Positions 32,661 through 43,806 of a stretch of DNA of 64,000 bases are shown one piece after another. Origin of the DNA: Diatrype stigma. Its lineage: Eukaryota; Ascomycota; Sordariomycetes; Xylariales; Diatrypaceae. The stretch lies in the NCBI GenBank assembly GCA_022225965.2, contig JAKJXP020000083.1:1-64000 (forward strand), read 5' to 3'. The first letter of the stretch is position 1; each line of letters starts with the position of its first letter. Under the pieces are notes generated by a model, which was not told the DNA's origin, ran no database searches, and saw nothing but the letters and a program-made list of their open reading frames with translations. The position numbers were made by a program, and so were the translations under genes.

Positions 32661-33875
32661 ATTGGGAACGGTGTATTAGTGATCTCACCCAGGCAATCGT
32701 AGCAGTAAACCATGTAGTGTATCTGATATCAGTCGCATGCAAGGGACAGCTATTTCAGGAACTGCAATGGACTGGCCGTCGAGACCCTAGATGGCGATGA
32801 CGGAATGCTGGCTTCCCCTCTATCGGTGTAATTATCGTATGGTCCGACGTGCCATCCGGGATCTTAAGGGGGGCATATACTATCTGCGTACTACGGAATA
32901 TAGACTACGGTTGTACGGGTATCACGCAACATAGCTAGGGATCACGCAATGTGGGGGTTTCTATAAGACTGGCCTGCAAAACCAAATACTAGCTTGAACA
33001 AGCATGGCAAAGAATTAACCTTCATGATCGTCTAGAGCAGTAGAACAAGGCTTTAAATCATGACTAGTTAATAATAGGTTCGTTCTTCCGATATGAAACT
33101 GCCGAAGAACAAGGAGGGGACATGTGTTACCGACGAGATGTTTTTAGAATATGCAGGCAGTGGCCATAAGACGCCAACTGAGTAGTAAACGCCACGATTA
33201 GGCCAATCCAACTGTTGGTGTATGACTTGGCGAACTTTATGGAAATTGTTGCAGTCAAAGCCTTCGGGCTTTATTGGAAATATCGATGTCGTGAAATTTA
33301 CGTAAGATCTTATATGTTCTAGGTTGCAATGTTGCGTACCCCTGGGAAGAAAAGGCTCCATTGCTAGCTCAGAAGCCCACATCTTCGTTGGTGAGCGTTG
33401 GTTCAATAGAACTTCATCATCATGTGATGTTCGTAGGTATCATGAACCGAATGTTCGGTAATTCATCATAGCCAGACCTTGATCTACTCGTCAGGGCTCT
33501 AATTGCCCTGACGAGTAATACTAGGCTTGCAGACTACTTAGTTGATGTAGGGTCGTTTATGAGTATGACAGACTAGTAAATCTCCCAGCTCAAAGCCCGG
33601 AGCCTTGGCAATGCCCCTAATAACGTCTTTTGGAGAGATATAATACTCCTACAAGGATGAAGCCTATCTTAACACAACAAGTCTGCAAGATAAGCCATCT
33701 AGGGCTAGGCTGCTTGAACGCCCCTTTCGACAACCACTGAAGGCCTATATCCACTCCTCAATCAATGTAGGCTCATCCCAGCCAAGGTCGAACAGCATAC
33801 GTCCATGTAGTCAAGCGATACCGCTGAGTCTAATTGCAGGTATCGACAGTCGAATTCCGGCTTCACAGCCCCACC
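32661..33875. other. AT-rich spacer between the two luciferase-like genes
   Basis: 1.2 kb containing the TA-flanked palindrome at 33485-33517 and weakly coding-looking minus-strand sequence (33068-33406) without an ATG at its 5' end. I see no functional gene. The palindrome suggests that transposon debris accumulated here. Confidence 0.45.
33485..33517. repeat. TA-flanked perfect inverted repeat, minimal transposon relic
   Basis: The arms 33485-33497 (TACTCGTCAGGGC) and 33505-33517 are perfect 13-bp reverse complements around a 7-base loop TCTAATT. Without the outer TA dinucleotides the arms are 11 bp. The sequence is shared, 16/16 in each case, with 102-117 and 4721-4736. It looks like two transposon ends brought together by internal deletion. 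Confidence 0.7.
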
Positions 33876-35724
33876 CTAGCCTTCCGAGTCTTCTTGATAA
33901 CGATCGTATTTATAAGCCGACCCAGGATGATCGTCCCTGAGCCCACTCTGGCCCTTTCCGTAGACCCTCTCACGAGCCGTGAGCCCCTCGTTATCGGCCT
34001 CGGGATATATTCCGCGTCTCCTGAGCTCCGGAATCAAAAGTTCGGCTACTTCCTCGAAGGTTCCTGGCGTTGTGACGTAGCCGATGTTGAACCCATCTAT
34101 GTCGGCCTCGCGGATCCACTGCAACACTCCCCGTTAGCAAATCATTGCCGAGTGTAGGTGCGGTAAGCACGTGGGTATATTCGAGTCATATACCAGGGGG
34201 CGGGGATAGGGTTCTGTCAGGGGACACAGGGAAGCTCTTTAGGTAGACCAGGGGCAGATATTAGGTAGGTAGGTAGGTCACAGAGGAATATTAGTTTATC
34301 TTACGCGTTCCATATCATCAGCCACCGTCTGCGGGCTCCCCACCCCCATGTGGCCCAGGCCGCCAATGGCGGCCTTCTCGGCGACGGTGCGCGGCGTCCA
34401 GCGCGGCACGCCCTCCTCATCCCCCTCGCCGCCGCGCGCCGTGAAGATTTCGAGGATGCTGCGGACCTTATTGGGCTCGAGCGAGTCGGCCGCCGTCAGC
34501 TCCTGGTCGATGGGCACGCGGGACAGATCGATGCCGGTCCAGCCGCTGACGAGCACGAGGCCCCCGACGACCGAGGCGTAGCGGCCGAGCTCGGCGAGCT
34601 TCGCGCGCGCCTCCTCGTCCGTGCGCCCCACGACCGGCGTGTACGTGGCGAAGAACCGGAGCGAGCGCGGGTCGCGGCCCCGCGCCGCCGCCAGCTCCCG
34701 GATCTTGGCCACCTTGGGCCGCAGCAGCGACGGCGAGTGCGACGACACGAAGATGCCCTCGGCGTGCGTCGCCGCGAACTCGGACCCGGCCGGGGAGGTG
34801 CCCGCCTGGAACAGGAACGGCGTCCGCTGCGGCGACGGGTCGACTATGTGCCGCGAGTTCAGCGCGAAGTACTTGCCCTTGTGGTTGATCGTGCGGATCT
34901 TGTCCGGATCCGCGTAGCTGTCGTTTTCTGGGTCTGGCGCCACTGCGTCATCCGCCCAGGATCCCTCCCAGAGTCTGATGATGATAATAACAATAATGAT
35001 AAGTGGGATGTCCTGAGCACGGCTGATCTTCCGTTTTCTTCTTCCTTCTTTCTCTCTCTGAGTACTGCTGACGGTGGAAACTTACTTGTACAACACTCGC
35101 AGATACTCATCTGCCTGGAGATACCGCTCATCGTGGTCAATGGGGGTTTCCAAGCCAATCGCTTTGAATGCCGCCTTCTTCCAGGACGTGACGATGTTCC
35201 AGCCAAAGCGCCCCTTGGTGAAGTGGTCTAGGCTGGAAAATCGTTTTGCTAACAGAAACGGAGGCTCGAATGAAGTCGATGCCGTGATGGCGAATGACAG
35301 GTTCTTGGTGACAGCTGCCATGGCCGAGATTGGCTACAGATATAGGTATGTCTCAGAATCCATAGTTCAGTCTCTATAGCGATTCTCCTAGACCTACAAT
35401 GGTTGGGTCTGTCATCGGCCACTGCGCTGCTCGCCTGATACAGTTGTCCAGACTGCCCTCATATGTATCGTAACCCCCATAGGTGTCTGCTAGGAATAGA
35501 GCATTGAATCCTGCCTTGTCTAGCAGCTTGGCCAACTCGATCCAATACTCGAGGCTGCGTTTGGTAGCTGATTTATCGACGGGGTTCTACTGTATCGTCA
35601 ACAACACCGCTCCCCTACGCTTTGGATTCTGACATACCTTCCATTGGCCTGGCGAGAGGTGGCCAATGGTAGACATGTCAAAGGCATTAAGCAGTATTTG
35701 CTTCTTCTCGCTGGTTTCTGCCAT
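33876..35724 (-). CDS. luciferase-like FMN-dependent monooxygenase 2 (NtaA/SnaA/DszA type)
   Basis: Five exons: 35724-35638, 35586-35398, 35333-35086, 34974-34305 and 34118-33876, giving 478 residues in one continuous frame. It is a divergent paralogue of the neighbouring gene, with the same sequence landmarks: LLNAFDMSTIGHLSPGQWK, FLADTYGGYDTYEGSLDN, FTKGRFGWNIVTSWKKAAFK, SPQRTPFLFQAGTSPAGSEF, GIFVSSHSP and VGSPQTVADDMERWIREADI. Most intron positions differ between the two, and exon 4 is much more GC-rich than the flanks, so this is not a recent tandem duplicate. Like its relatives it should need reduced FMN from a separate reductase. Intron 3 (111 nt) contains AAT/ATC repeats. It diverges from the MFS gene over 595 bases. 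Confidence 0.92.
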
Positions 35725-36319
35725 TATGAATATATTTCAGCGTCTCCTAGATTGAATAACGATTGTACCACTTATGATATGTCTGTCCATTAAGATATCA
35801 TATGGCAGCCGTGCGGCTGTCTTCTATAAGAGCCAGTCATTTACGACACCATCTACCCCTCTACTCCTACTTCGGACCGCTGTCGATAGCACGTCAAGCT
35901 GAAGCGGAAGAAAGCCTTGGCTGTCTCCCCTGTGCCCTGCGGGGCGCAAGCACGCCATTCTCTCCTATTCTTAGCACCAGATCCCTATGCCACCTTCGAA
36001 ACACTTCAACCCCGGCATTCTATCCAGCCCTCGATTAATGAGGTTCATACCAGCTTCAGACATGTAGTGAGCGCCACAGAACCTTGGTCTTATATGACTT
36101 ATAAACGGGTACCCATCACGCCATGGGCGCAACCCATAATATCGCGGACGTAGACCGATAAGAGGGTAGTATCGCGGGAGACCTTCCGCATCATTGACGG
36201 GACAGTAAAACAGTAATTAAATGTTTTATTAGGGGTAGGAAGCTGCACTGAGGTTGCAACCATGAAGGCTCAGCTGCTCTTTCCAACTACAAGTTTACAG
36301 CAGGTTTGAGATAGTCACG
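35725..36319. promoter_or_regulatory. divergent intergenic promoter region, monooxygenase 2 / MFS permease
   Basis: The two ATGs point away from each other across 595 bases, so regulatory sites controlling uptake and oxidation together could lie here. No binding motif could be identified with confidence, and a 78-codon frame inside is not credible. Confidence 0.4.
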
Positions 36320-37954
36320 ATGGCTTCTCATGTCAAAAAACAATGGTACAAAGTTCAATGGTTCTCAGACGAGGACACCAAGGAAGACCGGAAGCTGATC
36401 CTTAGGCTTGATCTCCTGATCGTGCCCTATGCGGTCCTTTCCTACTGGGTCAAGTACATCGACCAAGCAAATCTTAGTATGTTCCACGAATGATTCCTGC
36501 GTTGACCATAAGGCTAACCATCCAGACAATGCATACGTCGGGGGTCTCAAGGAAGACTTGGGCTTCTACGGAAACGAGCTTGTGCAGTTGCAGACCATCT
36601 ATATTGTTGGGGCTACAGTGGGACAGCTTCCGTTCATGTTCCTGTTCACCTATGTTCCGATGTACTATCTTATCCCGCTACTCGATGTCGGTTGGGGCGT
36701 CTTCACGCTTCTGCAATTCCGCGTGACGTCTTATGCCGAGTTGGCTGCATATCGTTTTCTTGTTGGATGGTTTGAGGTGAGCTTCTTCGTACCCTGGCAG
36801 CCCTGGGATCCTCACATGGCAATGTCTAACGAGAACAGGCTGCTTTCTTCCCAGCTATGCATTATGTATTCGGTTCATGGTACAGGGGTGACGAGATTGC
36901 TCGCCGGGGCGGGATCTTCTACGTTGGCCTCTCCTTGGGCACACTGACTGCAGGACTCATCCAAGCCGGCGCGTCATCGCGACTCGAGGGGGTACATGGA
37001 CTGGCCGGATGGCGATGGATGTACATCATATGCGCGATAATCACAATCCCTATTGGGATCCTGGGGTATCTCGTTATTCCCGGAAGTCCCGAACAGCCCA
37101 ACCGAAAAGTCCTACGTCAGCGGGATATTGAAATGGCGGTACAGCGATTGAAGAAGGCCGGCCATGTCTCCCGAGGCAGATTCCAATGGGCTACCATGAA
37201 GAAAGTCCTCCTAACGTGGCATTTCTGGGGTATCATAGCAATGGATGTTCTATTCTGGAACGCAGGCATCCAAAGCAGCGCGGGCACCTTTCTCCTGTGG
37301 ATCAAAAGTCTAGGCCGGTATTCCACCTCGCGCGTCAATGAGCTAGGAACCATCGCCCCGGCTCTCGGCATTTTCTACACGCTCGCGGTGTGCTTCGCCT
37401 CCGACCTAGTGCTTGGCCCGGCATGGGCGATCACGGTTGCCAGCGCATGGAACGCCATAGGCTTGGTCATCCTCACGATATGGGATGTCCCTGAACCTGC
37501 AAAGTGGTTTGCTTTCTCGACCATGTACGCCGCGGTTGCTATGTCGAGCGTGCTTCACGGATGGGTCAACACCCAATTGCGAGCCTCGCCCTCCGCCCGA
37601 TCGTTCACCCTCGTTCTCATCAACATCATCTCGCAATCTACGACGATCTGGACGCCGCTCCTTGTCTTTCGCACCGTGGAAGCACCGCGTTTTCCCAAGG
37701 GTTTCGCATTCTGCCTTGCGTGCGCCGTTCTTCTCATCTTCACTACCCACGGGCTGAATGTCTACTTGAAGCGGAAAGAAGCGTAAGTCCTACCATAATT
37801 GGTTTGTCGTCACCAACTAACATGCTGCAGATCAAACGTTCATACCATCTCACCTGATGTAGGTGAAGAATCTCAAAGTGAAAGTGGCGGTTCGCCTTCA
37901 GACGTTGAAACTGGAGGCACACATGAGTTCGGCGCAAAGCAAGCCACAAGTTAA
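36320..37954 (+). CDS. MFS permease of the anion:cation symporter (Dal5-like) family
   Basis: Four exons, 36320-36476, 36526-36776, 36839-37782 and 37831-37954, give 491 residues. Introns are 48-62 nt with GTATGT, GTGAGC and GTAAGT donors and CTAAC branch sites. The start DEDTKEDRKLILRLDLLIVPYAVLSYWVKYIDQAN is the typical entry into helix 1 of allantoate/pantothenate/nicotinate-type permeases. Loop motifs NNAYVGGLKEDLGFYGNEL and FGSWYRGDEIARRGGIFYVG follow, with about twelve hydrophobic helices and a Ser/Glu-rich cytoplasmic tail encoded by the last exon. Family members import small organic acids and related anions with protons. Position beside the oxidases suggests import of their substrate; this is inference. 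Confidence 0.9.
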
Positions 37955-38865
37955 TCTGAGATGCGTAATGTTCAAGTCACTCCTGTGCCTATGAGCGGTC
38001 AAGTTTCTTTAGTATCTGTGGATAAGTAGGTTGGGAATACGCGTCGACTAGAGCACTCCAGATTACAACTACGCCTAGCTCAGGGGCCCCTTAATTCAGC
38101 TAACCGTACTGCTCACACCTTGACACACATGTGGAGTATTGGCAGCAGAGGTACCGCCTTATAGCTGCTTAATATTCCTCTTCCCGCTCTAGAAATACAA
38201 TACCCTCAGTTCATGATGAGCTGTCAGCCGCTACGACCGTCTAGTCGCATGTTGTAGTCAATATCAACCGGGTTGGTGTCTTCGGGTAAGGCCCGCTCGA
38301 CACATAGTCTACATAGTACCTAGAGCTAATACAGCGCCACTCTAGCGTAGCATTCCCTCACCAGTAGAGCTCCATCAATACAACGCCAACATCTTCACAT
38401 ATACCACAACCACAACATACGGTGTAAGTAGGTTCACATAGGAAGGACCAAGCTACCGGTACCGGATGCGCCATTCATTACGTTTAGGCACAGCACAGGA
38501 GTGTTTCGAGCACGTGTAGGCGCTATGGGTCCTGCGCTGCAGCGGCACGATCTGAGGCGATTGACGCTAGATAACTTACCGAGCGACGCGATCACGCAAG
38601 GAGAACCCCGCCCGTGAAACTTGGGTCATCAAACCCAACAATCACATCATGGCCATGGACTGGGCGTGCCACTAATACGATCCCAAGCGGGTAGACACCA
38701 TGTGATAAGCGCAGGTTGCGCCGACCAGTCAAATGCCGGCTTATTCTTCCTCTGGTCTGGCGATAAGAGGGTCGTGTTGAGGCCTCGGTCGGTCAATTTA
38801 TAATCTGCATTGCTCCCATCACCTTAGCTGCAGTGCAGAGCAGAGCAGAGAACTGGGTCTTCAAA
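37955..38865. other. spacer between MFS permease and FAD monooxygenase genes
   Basis: About 900 bases with no supported gene; its right part is the promoter of the monooxygenase. A patch AGGGGCCCCTTA near 38080-38100 resembles one near 30210 and could be a dispersed repeat, but the match is short. Confidence 0.4.
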
Positions 38866-40810
38866 ATGGCCGACGCATTGGCAGACATCGCGAGTAGGGT
38901 TAAGCCCAGCTCTGGAGAGGAAGCATCGACTGAGGGCTCAGGGCAGTCACCGGCAGCGACAAATGGGGTAGCTTCGCCCGCGGGTGCGGCGGATGCTACT
39001 ATCCGTCCTTTGTTAAACCAGCCAACAGCTCCTATATACCCCGAAGCGAAATTTGAACTGGAAGATCGACACATCGATGAGCCGAGGTCCTTGAGGGTAG
39101 TCGTCATCGGAGCTGGTCTAACTGGTGTGACTGCCGGAGTCCTTCTCCCTGCGAAAGTCCCGGGAATCAAGCTCACGATATTTGAGAAGAACGCCGATGT
39201 GGTGAGTGATAACCTGTCCCCGTACCTCCGCCGAGGTCTGACGAATGACGCTAATGCTATGGTTATAGGGAGGTACATGGTTTGAGAACGTGTATCCGGG
39301 CGTCCGGTGTGATATCCCGGCTCATGTGTACCAGTCCAGCTTCTCGCCCAACACCAAGTGGTCGGAGCAATTTGCCCAGGGCGCCGAGATCAGGGACTAC
39401 TGGCAGGGGATCTCGAAGAAGTACGACGTGTACAAGAACCTCAAGCTGTCCCACAAAGTCGAAGAGCTGAGATGGGATGAGGCCAAGGCTGTCTGGCGGG
39501 TCCGAGTGCGGAACCTCACCACCGACGAGGTCCTTGTCGAGGAAGCCGATTTCGTGCTTACCGCGATCGGCCGCTTCAACGCCTGGAAGCTCCCGGACTA
39601 CCCTGGGCTGCACGACTTCCGCGGCCTTCTTCGCCATGCTTCGCATTACGATTCCTCGTTCGACCCCACTGGGAAGCGAATCGCAGTCATCGGAAACGGA
39701 GCCAGCGGTATCCAGCTGGTATCGAACCTCCAGAAGCGCGTCAGCCATCTCGACGTGTACGCTCGGAATAAGACGTGGATATCGGCATCCTTTGCCGGCG
39801 ACGAAACGTCGATCGAGCCGATCCCGATCTCCAAGGAGCTCCAGGAATCCTTCGAGGATCCGGCCAAGTACCTGGAGTTCCGCAAGGAGATGGAGTCGAA
39901 GTACTGGAGGGGCATCGAGAGCCTCTTCAGGGGCTCCGAGCTCAACGAGCAAGCCCGGGAGAACTTCATCAGGATCACGAAAGAGCGGCTCGCCAAGAAG
40001 CCCGAGCTACTGGAGAAGATCATCCCGGACTTCTCGCCGAACTGCCGGAGACTTACGCCAGGCCCGGGCTACCTGGAAGCCATAACGGAAGACCATGTGG
40101 AGTACATCCAGACGCCGATCAAGCGGTTCACGGAGACAGGCATCGAGACCGAAGACGGCCGGCACCGGGAGGTCGACGCGATCTTCTGCGCCACGGGCGC
40201 CAATGTTGACCAGGTCCCGCCGTTCAGCATCTGGGCCGGCGGCAAGGACTTGGCCGCGCTCTGGCGCGCCGACGGAGAACAGGGCTTCCCGTACACGTAC
40301 CTGGGGGTCGCGACGCCGGGGTTCCCCAACCTCGGGTTCGTCCTCGGCCCGCACGGCGGCGGGCGCGGCGGGACGGTGCCCCACAACGTGGAGGTGCAGC
40401 TGTCGTTCTTCGCCAAGCTGCTGCGCAAGGTGGGGCGCGAGGGCATCCGGACGGTCCAGCCGTCGAAGCGGGCCGCCGACGAGTTCGTCGACTACTCGGA
40501 CGCGTACTTCGGCAAGACCGTGCTGTCGGACAACTGCAGCTCCTGGTACAACAGCGGCAAGGCCGGCAGCCGGATCCACGGGCTCTGGCCCGGCTCGGGC
40601 TCGCACCTGGCCATCGTCCTGAGAGAGCCCAGGTGGGAGGACTGGGAGTACGAGTACCTCTCCGGGACGGGCAACAGGTTCGCGTGGTATTTCGGAAAGG
40701 GGTACACGAAGAAGGAGCTGGATCCGGAGTCCGACATGACCCCGTATCTAAAGGAGCCGTCTAAGGTTGACTTGCGGGATATACATGAGAGCTGGTGGAA
40801 TCTGCCTTGA
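38866..40810 (+). CDS. FAD-dependent Baeyer-Villiger/FMO-like monooxygenase
   Basis: Two exons (38866-39201 and 39269-40810) give 625 residues. The 67-nt intron (GTGAGT...TTATAG) joins NADV to GGTWFENVYPGVRCDIPAHV, the conserved signature of this family. The FAD-binding GAGLTG lies at 82-87 and the NADPH-binding GNGASG at 254-259. FRGLLRHASHYD (229-240) occupies the place of the class B fingerprint FxGxxxHxxxW(P/D), with Tyr replacing Trp. FCATGANVD supplies the usual ATG motif. Such enzymes insert oxygen next to a ketone or oxidise N/S atoms. An approximately 80-residue Ser/Ala-rich N-terminal extension precedes the fold. It ends the oxidative island. Confidence 0.9.
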
Positions 40811-41416
40811 TGTATGGGGGGCGTAGAACTAGTACGTAGTGTGTTGTATAAAAAGGTCTCATGTCGGCTGTTATATATGGTGTTCGAGAAGATCGAGAAG
40901 CTGTCTGAAAGACGATCATCTTTGCAATATATTCTTCAAGTTACCAAAACGAGACTCTGAGTCATGTGCATAATATATCCTGTGGGCATATGTGATTAGC
41001 AATGTCCATAATGGTACCGTAAGTGACCCATTCTGGGAAGCCACCGAGTTGTCCTCACAAGTCTGACACAGATATCTATATCAGATCGCCTTCGCACTTG
41101 TAACGGATCATATCCATGCTACTAGGACCTCTTGCTCCGAAGCGATTCCAAATTATCCTATAGCTCACGTTGCACCTTCAAGTGGAAAAACATCTACTGA
41201 ACCAAGCGCTGTGGAGAGCGTAGTATCACAAATATATACATAGGAGGTTTATATCTTTCAAAGAGTCATGCACTCCAGAAGTTTCCGTATCTTCCTTACA
41301 AAAGTAACGAGCTTACCCGTGAGAGCCATAGCTGGGAGTTTCTCTCCTCCATGTAACCATTGTCCCTATCCAGGGGCAGCCAGGTTAGTCGAAACAAAAA
41401 CAAAAAAAGATAATCC
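40811..41416. other. 3' flank of the FAD monooxygenase
   Basis: About 600 bases of AT-rich sequence without a coding frame. A T-run on the minus strand (41402-41408) is the terminator of the tRNA gene. Confidence 0.4.
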
Positions 41417-41520
41417 TGCTCAGTGAGAGGCTTGAACTCTCGGCTTTCGCATTTATATTCACTTTACATGTCCCGGAGGAGATATTAGTACGACACTCTA
41501 ACCAACTGAGTTAACCGAGC
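41417..41520 (-). tRNA. tRNA-Ile(AAT) with a 30-nt intron
   Basis: On the minus strand, acceptor arms GCTCGGT and ACTGAGC pair fully (one G-T). The D arm AACTCAGTTGGTTAGAG, anticodon stem TCGTA/TGCGA and T arm GAGAGTTCAAGCCTCTC are canonical, with discriminator A. The loop CTAATA[intron]A gives anticodon AAT after removal of a 30-base intron placed, as usual in nuclear tRNAs, just after position 37. The mature length is 74 nt. A T7 terminator on the same strand (complement of 41402-41408) follows 8 nt past the 3' end. Confidence 0.95.
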
Positions 41521-43043
41521 GACGATTCGATTGTTTGCAACCGATCGGTGTGGTGGATTGATGAAAATTTTGTCGTCTAGCTTAGTATAAGAGCCTAGCA
41601 ACGGAACCTGGGCTGCCTGGGTTGTTGCTAAGTAGCTAGGCCCACAGCGCGGTTCCCCACCGTGTACTGCCCATAGTCCTCGAGATGATTATCAGATATT
41701 TAGAAAATGCGAATTCCGATGTGTGTTCTGCATATAGAGGACAAGGTGAAGATGTTGCCGCAAATGCAACCCATGCCGAGGGGTGAAGTGCAGGTGGTAA
41801 AGGTATAGGATTCAATTATGTAAGCAGATAGCTAGCGCGGGGGTGAACTTGTAACTGGAGATAACTGGAGAACACTGCGTATAGGTACTTAAGTATCCGA
41901 CGAATGGCCATTTGGCTGCAGTACAACAATTTTGTAGTGATCTCATAGGCTCACGCACTAATGTGGGTAGCTGAATACCACTGAAGGGCCCCGAAGACCG
42001 CTAGAAATTAGAGGGGTCTTATGGTTTCTTACTTTCTGATTGGTTCAAACTCACCAATCAAAAAATTGTTAGAGTGCAGCCAATTGGCCGCCAATCAGAT
42101 AAGGCACTTTACACGCACTCAATTGGCAGAATTCGAACATAGTATGAGTCACTAGATAATCCCGCAAGAAGCCTCTCATGTCCCTGTTGAGTTGTAGACG
42201 GATATTAGCAAGTGCAAATGCATTCTCGGCCAAACCTCCTGCCCCACTAACCCCGGGACCCCCTTTTATCCTTGCCAAGAGTGAGCTACCTAGGTGATCC
42301 GGGTCCGAACCCCGGAACATGGAACGGTCTGCCTCGGGCTCTAAGTTGTCCTATTGTCCTATAACCTTTCTGCTTAGCAATTCGAAATACCGCAGTCATG
42401 ATTGGTTCCAAAGGCATTTCTTAGATTTCTTAGACATTATAATAGCAATGGATTGAGCGGTAGATAAGTGTACAAAGACCATATTGACTTTCTTAACATT
42501 GGACTCTTGTACCTGTTTACAGCCAGACATACGTATCAACAAGTATAGTAGTCAAGCTATGGGACAATAGCAGGGTTGCTGACCCCATCAAACGCCAACG
42601 CATGTGATTTCGCGTCGATAAGTCGGATGACTCAGACGGATAGGAGAATGCATTGCGCTGCAATGTCAGCCTACATAATACGGCAAATAACACAAGTGCC
42701 CCTCTATACTATGTAAGAGTTGATGCAAGCGGAGCACTTTAGGATTCTACTTTTCCTACCAAGTCGTCGCGTGCAGATGAATTACCACTATTATTAGCGC
42801 GCCTGTTTTAGGAGTAGGACTTGACCGACTCCGATTTGCTTCAGCCTTCGGAGACAGAGTCACCATCGTAACAGTCATTTATGAGTCTACCTACATTATA
42901 TAGTTTGTATTGAGATATTCGATATTCCGAGATAGGATCCCCTTTCTCTCGCGGATCAATCGCATTTATTTCTACCCCTCCTCCGGCCGTAAGCTGTTGG
43001 TCTCAGGCTCTCATCCTAGGCAGAGCCTTATTAATCACCAATC
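41521..43043. other. spacer between tRNA-Ile and the GFA-type gene
   Basis: 1.5 kb of AT-rich DNA. A T-arm-like hairpin at 42299-42315 is not part of a full tRNA. CCAAT-like motifs cluster around 42030-42100. No gene is supported. Confidence 0.4.
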
Positions 43044-43806
43044 ATGGATGCTCGATGCCAATGCGGGGCAGTCCGGTTCACGACTCCCCTCGAGAAACCG
43101 CTGGCTATTTATATCTGTCATTGTACAGAATGTCGCAGACAGACGAGCTCGGCGTTCGGCACATCTGCTATATTCCCACGATTCACCCTCCCTGATACGG
43201 AGTTGCTGTCTTGCTATACGTGCGTCATACCCATGCCCCCCTCCCCTTCCCCCTCCCCCCTGCCGGGCTGGGAAGACTTGCTAACAGTTCGTTACGGGGC
43301 AGTCGGCCCACCGCTTCAGGACATAACTTGTATTGGTAAGTGCGGAACTCAAGGGTCGTTAATGAGTCAAGCCAGTCCGTTTAGACCGACATTTTGTGCA
43401 GTTACTTTTGTCGACAATGCGGCACGAGACTCTTGCATACAACTCCGGTAAGCGAGGCGCAAGCAAATACCTACCCACCAGTAGATGAGCTGACGAGGAG
43501 CACTAGGGTAAAAACGTCGTCTCGGTGAAGGGCGGTTGCCTCGACGGGCTGGATTGGGGGAAGGCCATCCACATCTGGACCAAGTCGGCCATGCTGCCGA
43601 TCCCCGAGGGGTCGGAATCGCATTCGGAAGAGCCGTCGGACAACAGCTATCTGGGTACCTCCCAGGAAGAGCTGGACCAGCCTCTTGACGCCCCCGGGTT
43701 GCTCGTCGGGAGCGGCGGCTGCGAGGAGCATGACACGCCTAGCAAGGCACATTTCGAGGAAACGAACGTCCGGCACATCCACGGTGCCTGCGAACTCAGC
43801 GGTTAG
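43044..43806 (+). CDS. GFA/CENP-V-type zinc-binding protein (glutathione-dependent formaldehyde-activating fold)
   Basis: Four exons, 43044-43219, 43288-43335, 43402-43447 and 43507-43806, give 189 residues. Two exons are very short (48 and 46 nt), but every join restores the family pattern: MDARCQCGAVRF, CHCTECRRQTSSAFG, SRPTASGHNLYWCYF, CYFCRQCGTRLLHTTPGKNV and VSVKGGCLDGLDWGKAIHIW. The Cys residues of CQC, CHCTEC and CYFCRQC are the expected zinc ligands. GFA proteins use glutathione adducts of formaldehyde or similar compounds, but most fungal members have no proven substrate. The C-terminal 60 residues are an acidic extension (PEGSESHSEEPSDNSYLG onward). The stop overlaps by two bases the stop of an opposing small frame. 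Confidence 0.9.

Noticed and set aside
33068..33406. 112-codon minus-strand frame in the spacer between the two monooxygenases
   Set aside because: Starts with TTG, AT-rich, no resemblance to the neighbouring enzymes; not a remnant I can support.
42299..42315. T-arm-like hairpin CCGGGTCCGAACCCCGG, possibly a tRNA or tRNA-derived SINE
   Set aside because: The T-loop has C instead of T at position 55, and no acceptor, D or anticodon arms can be built around it.
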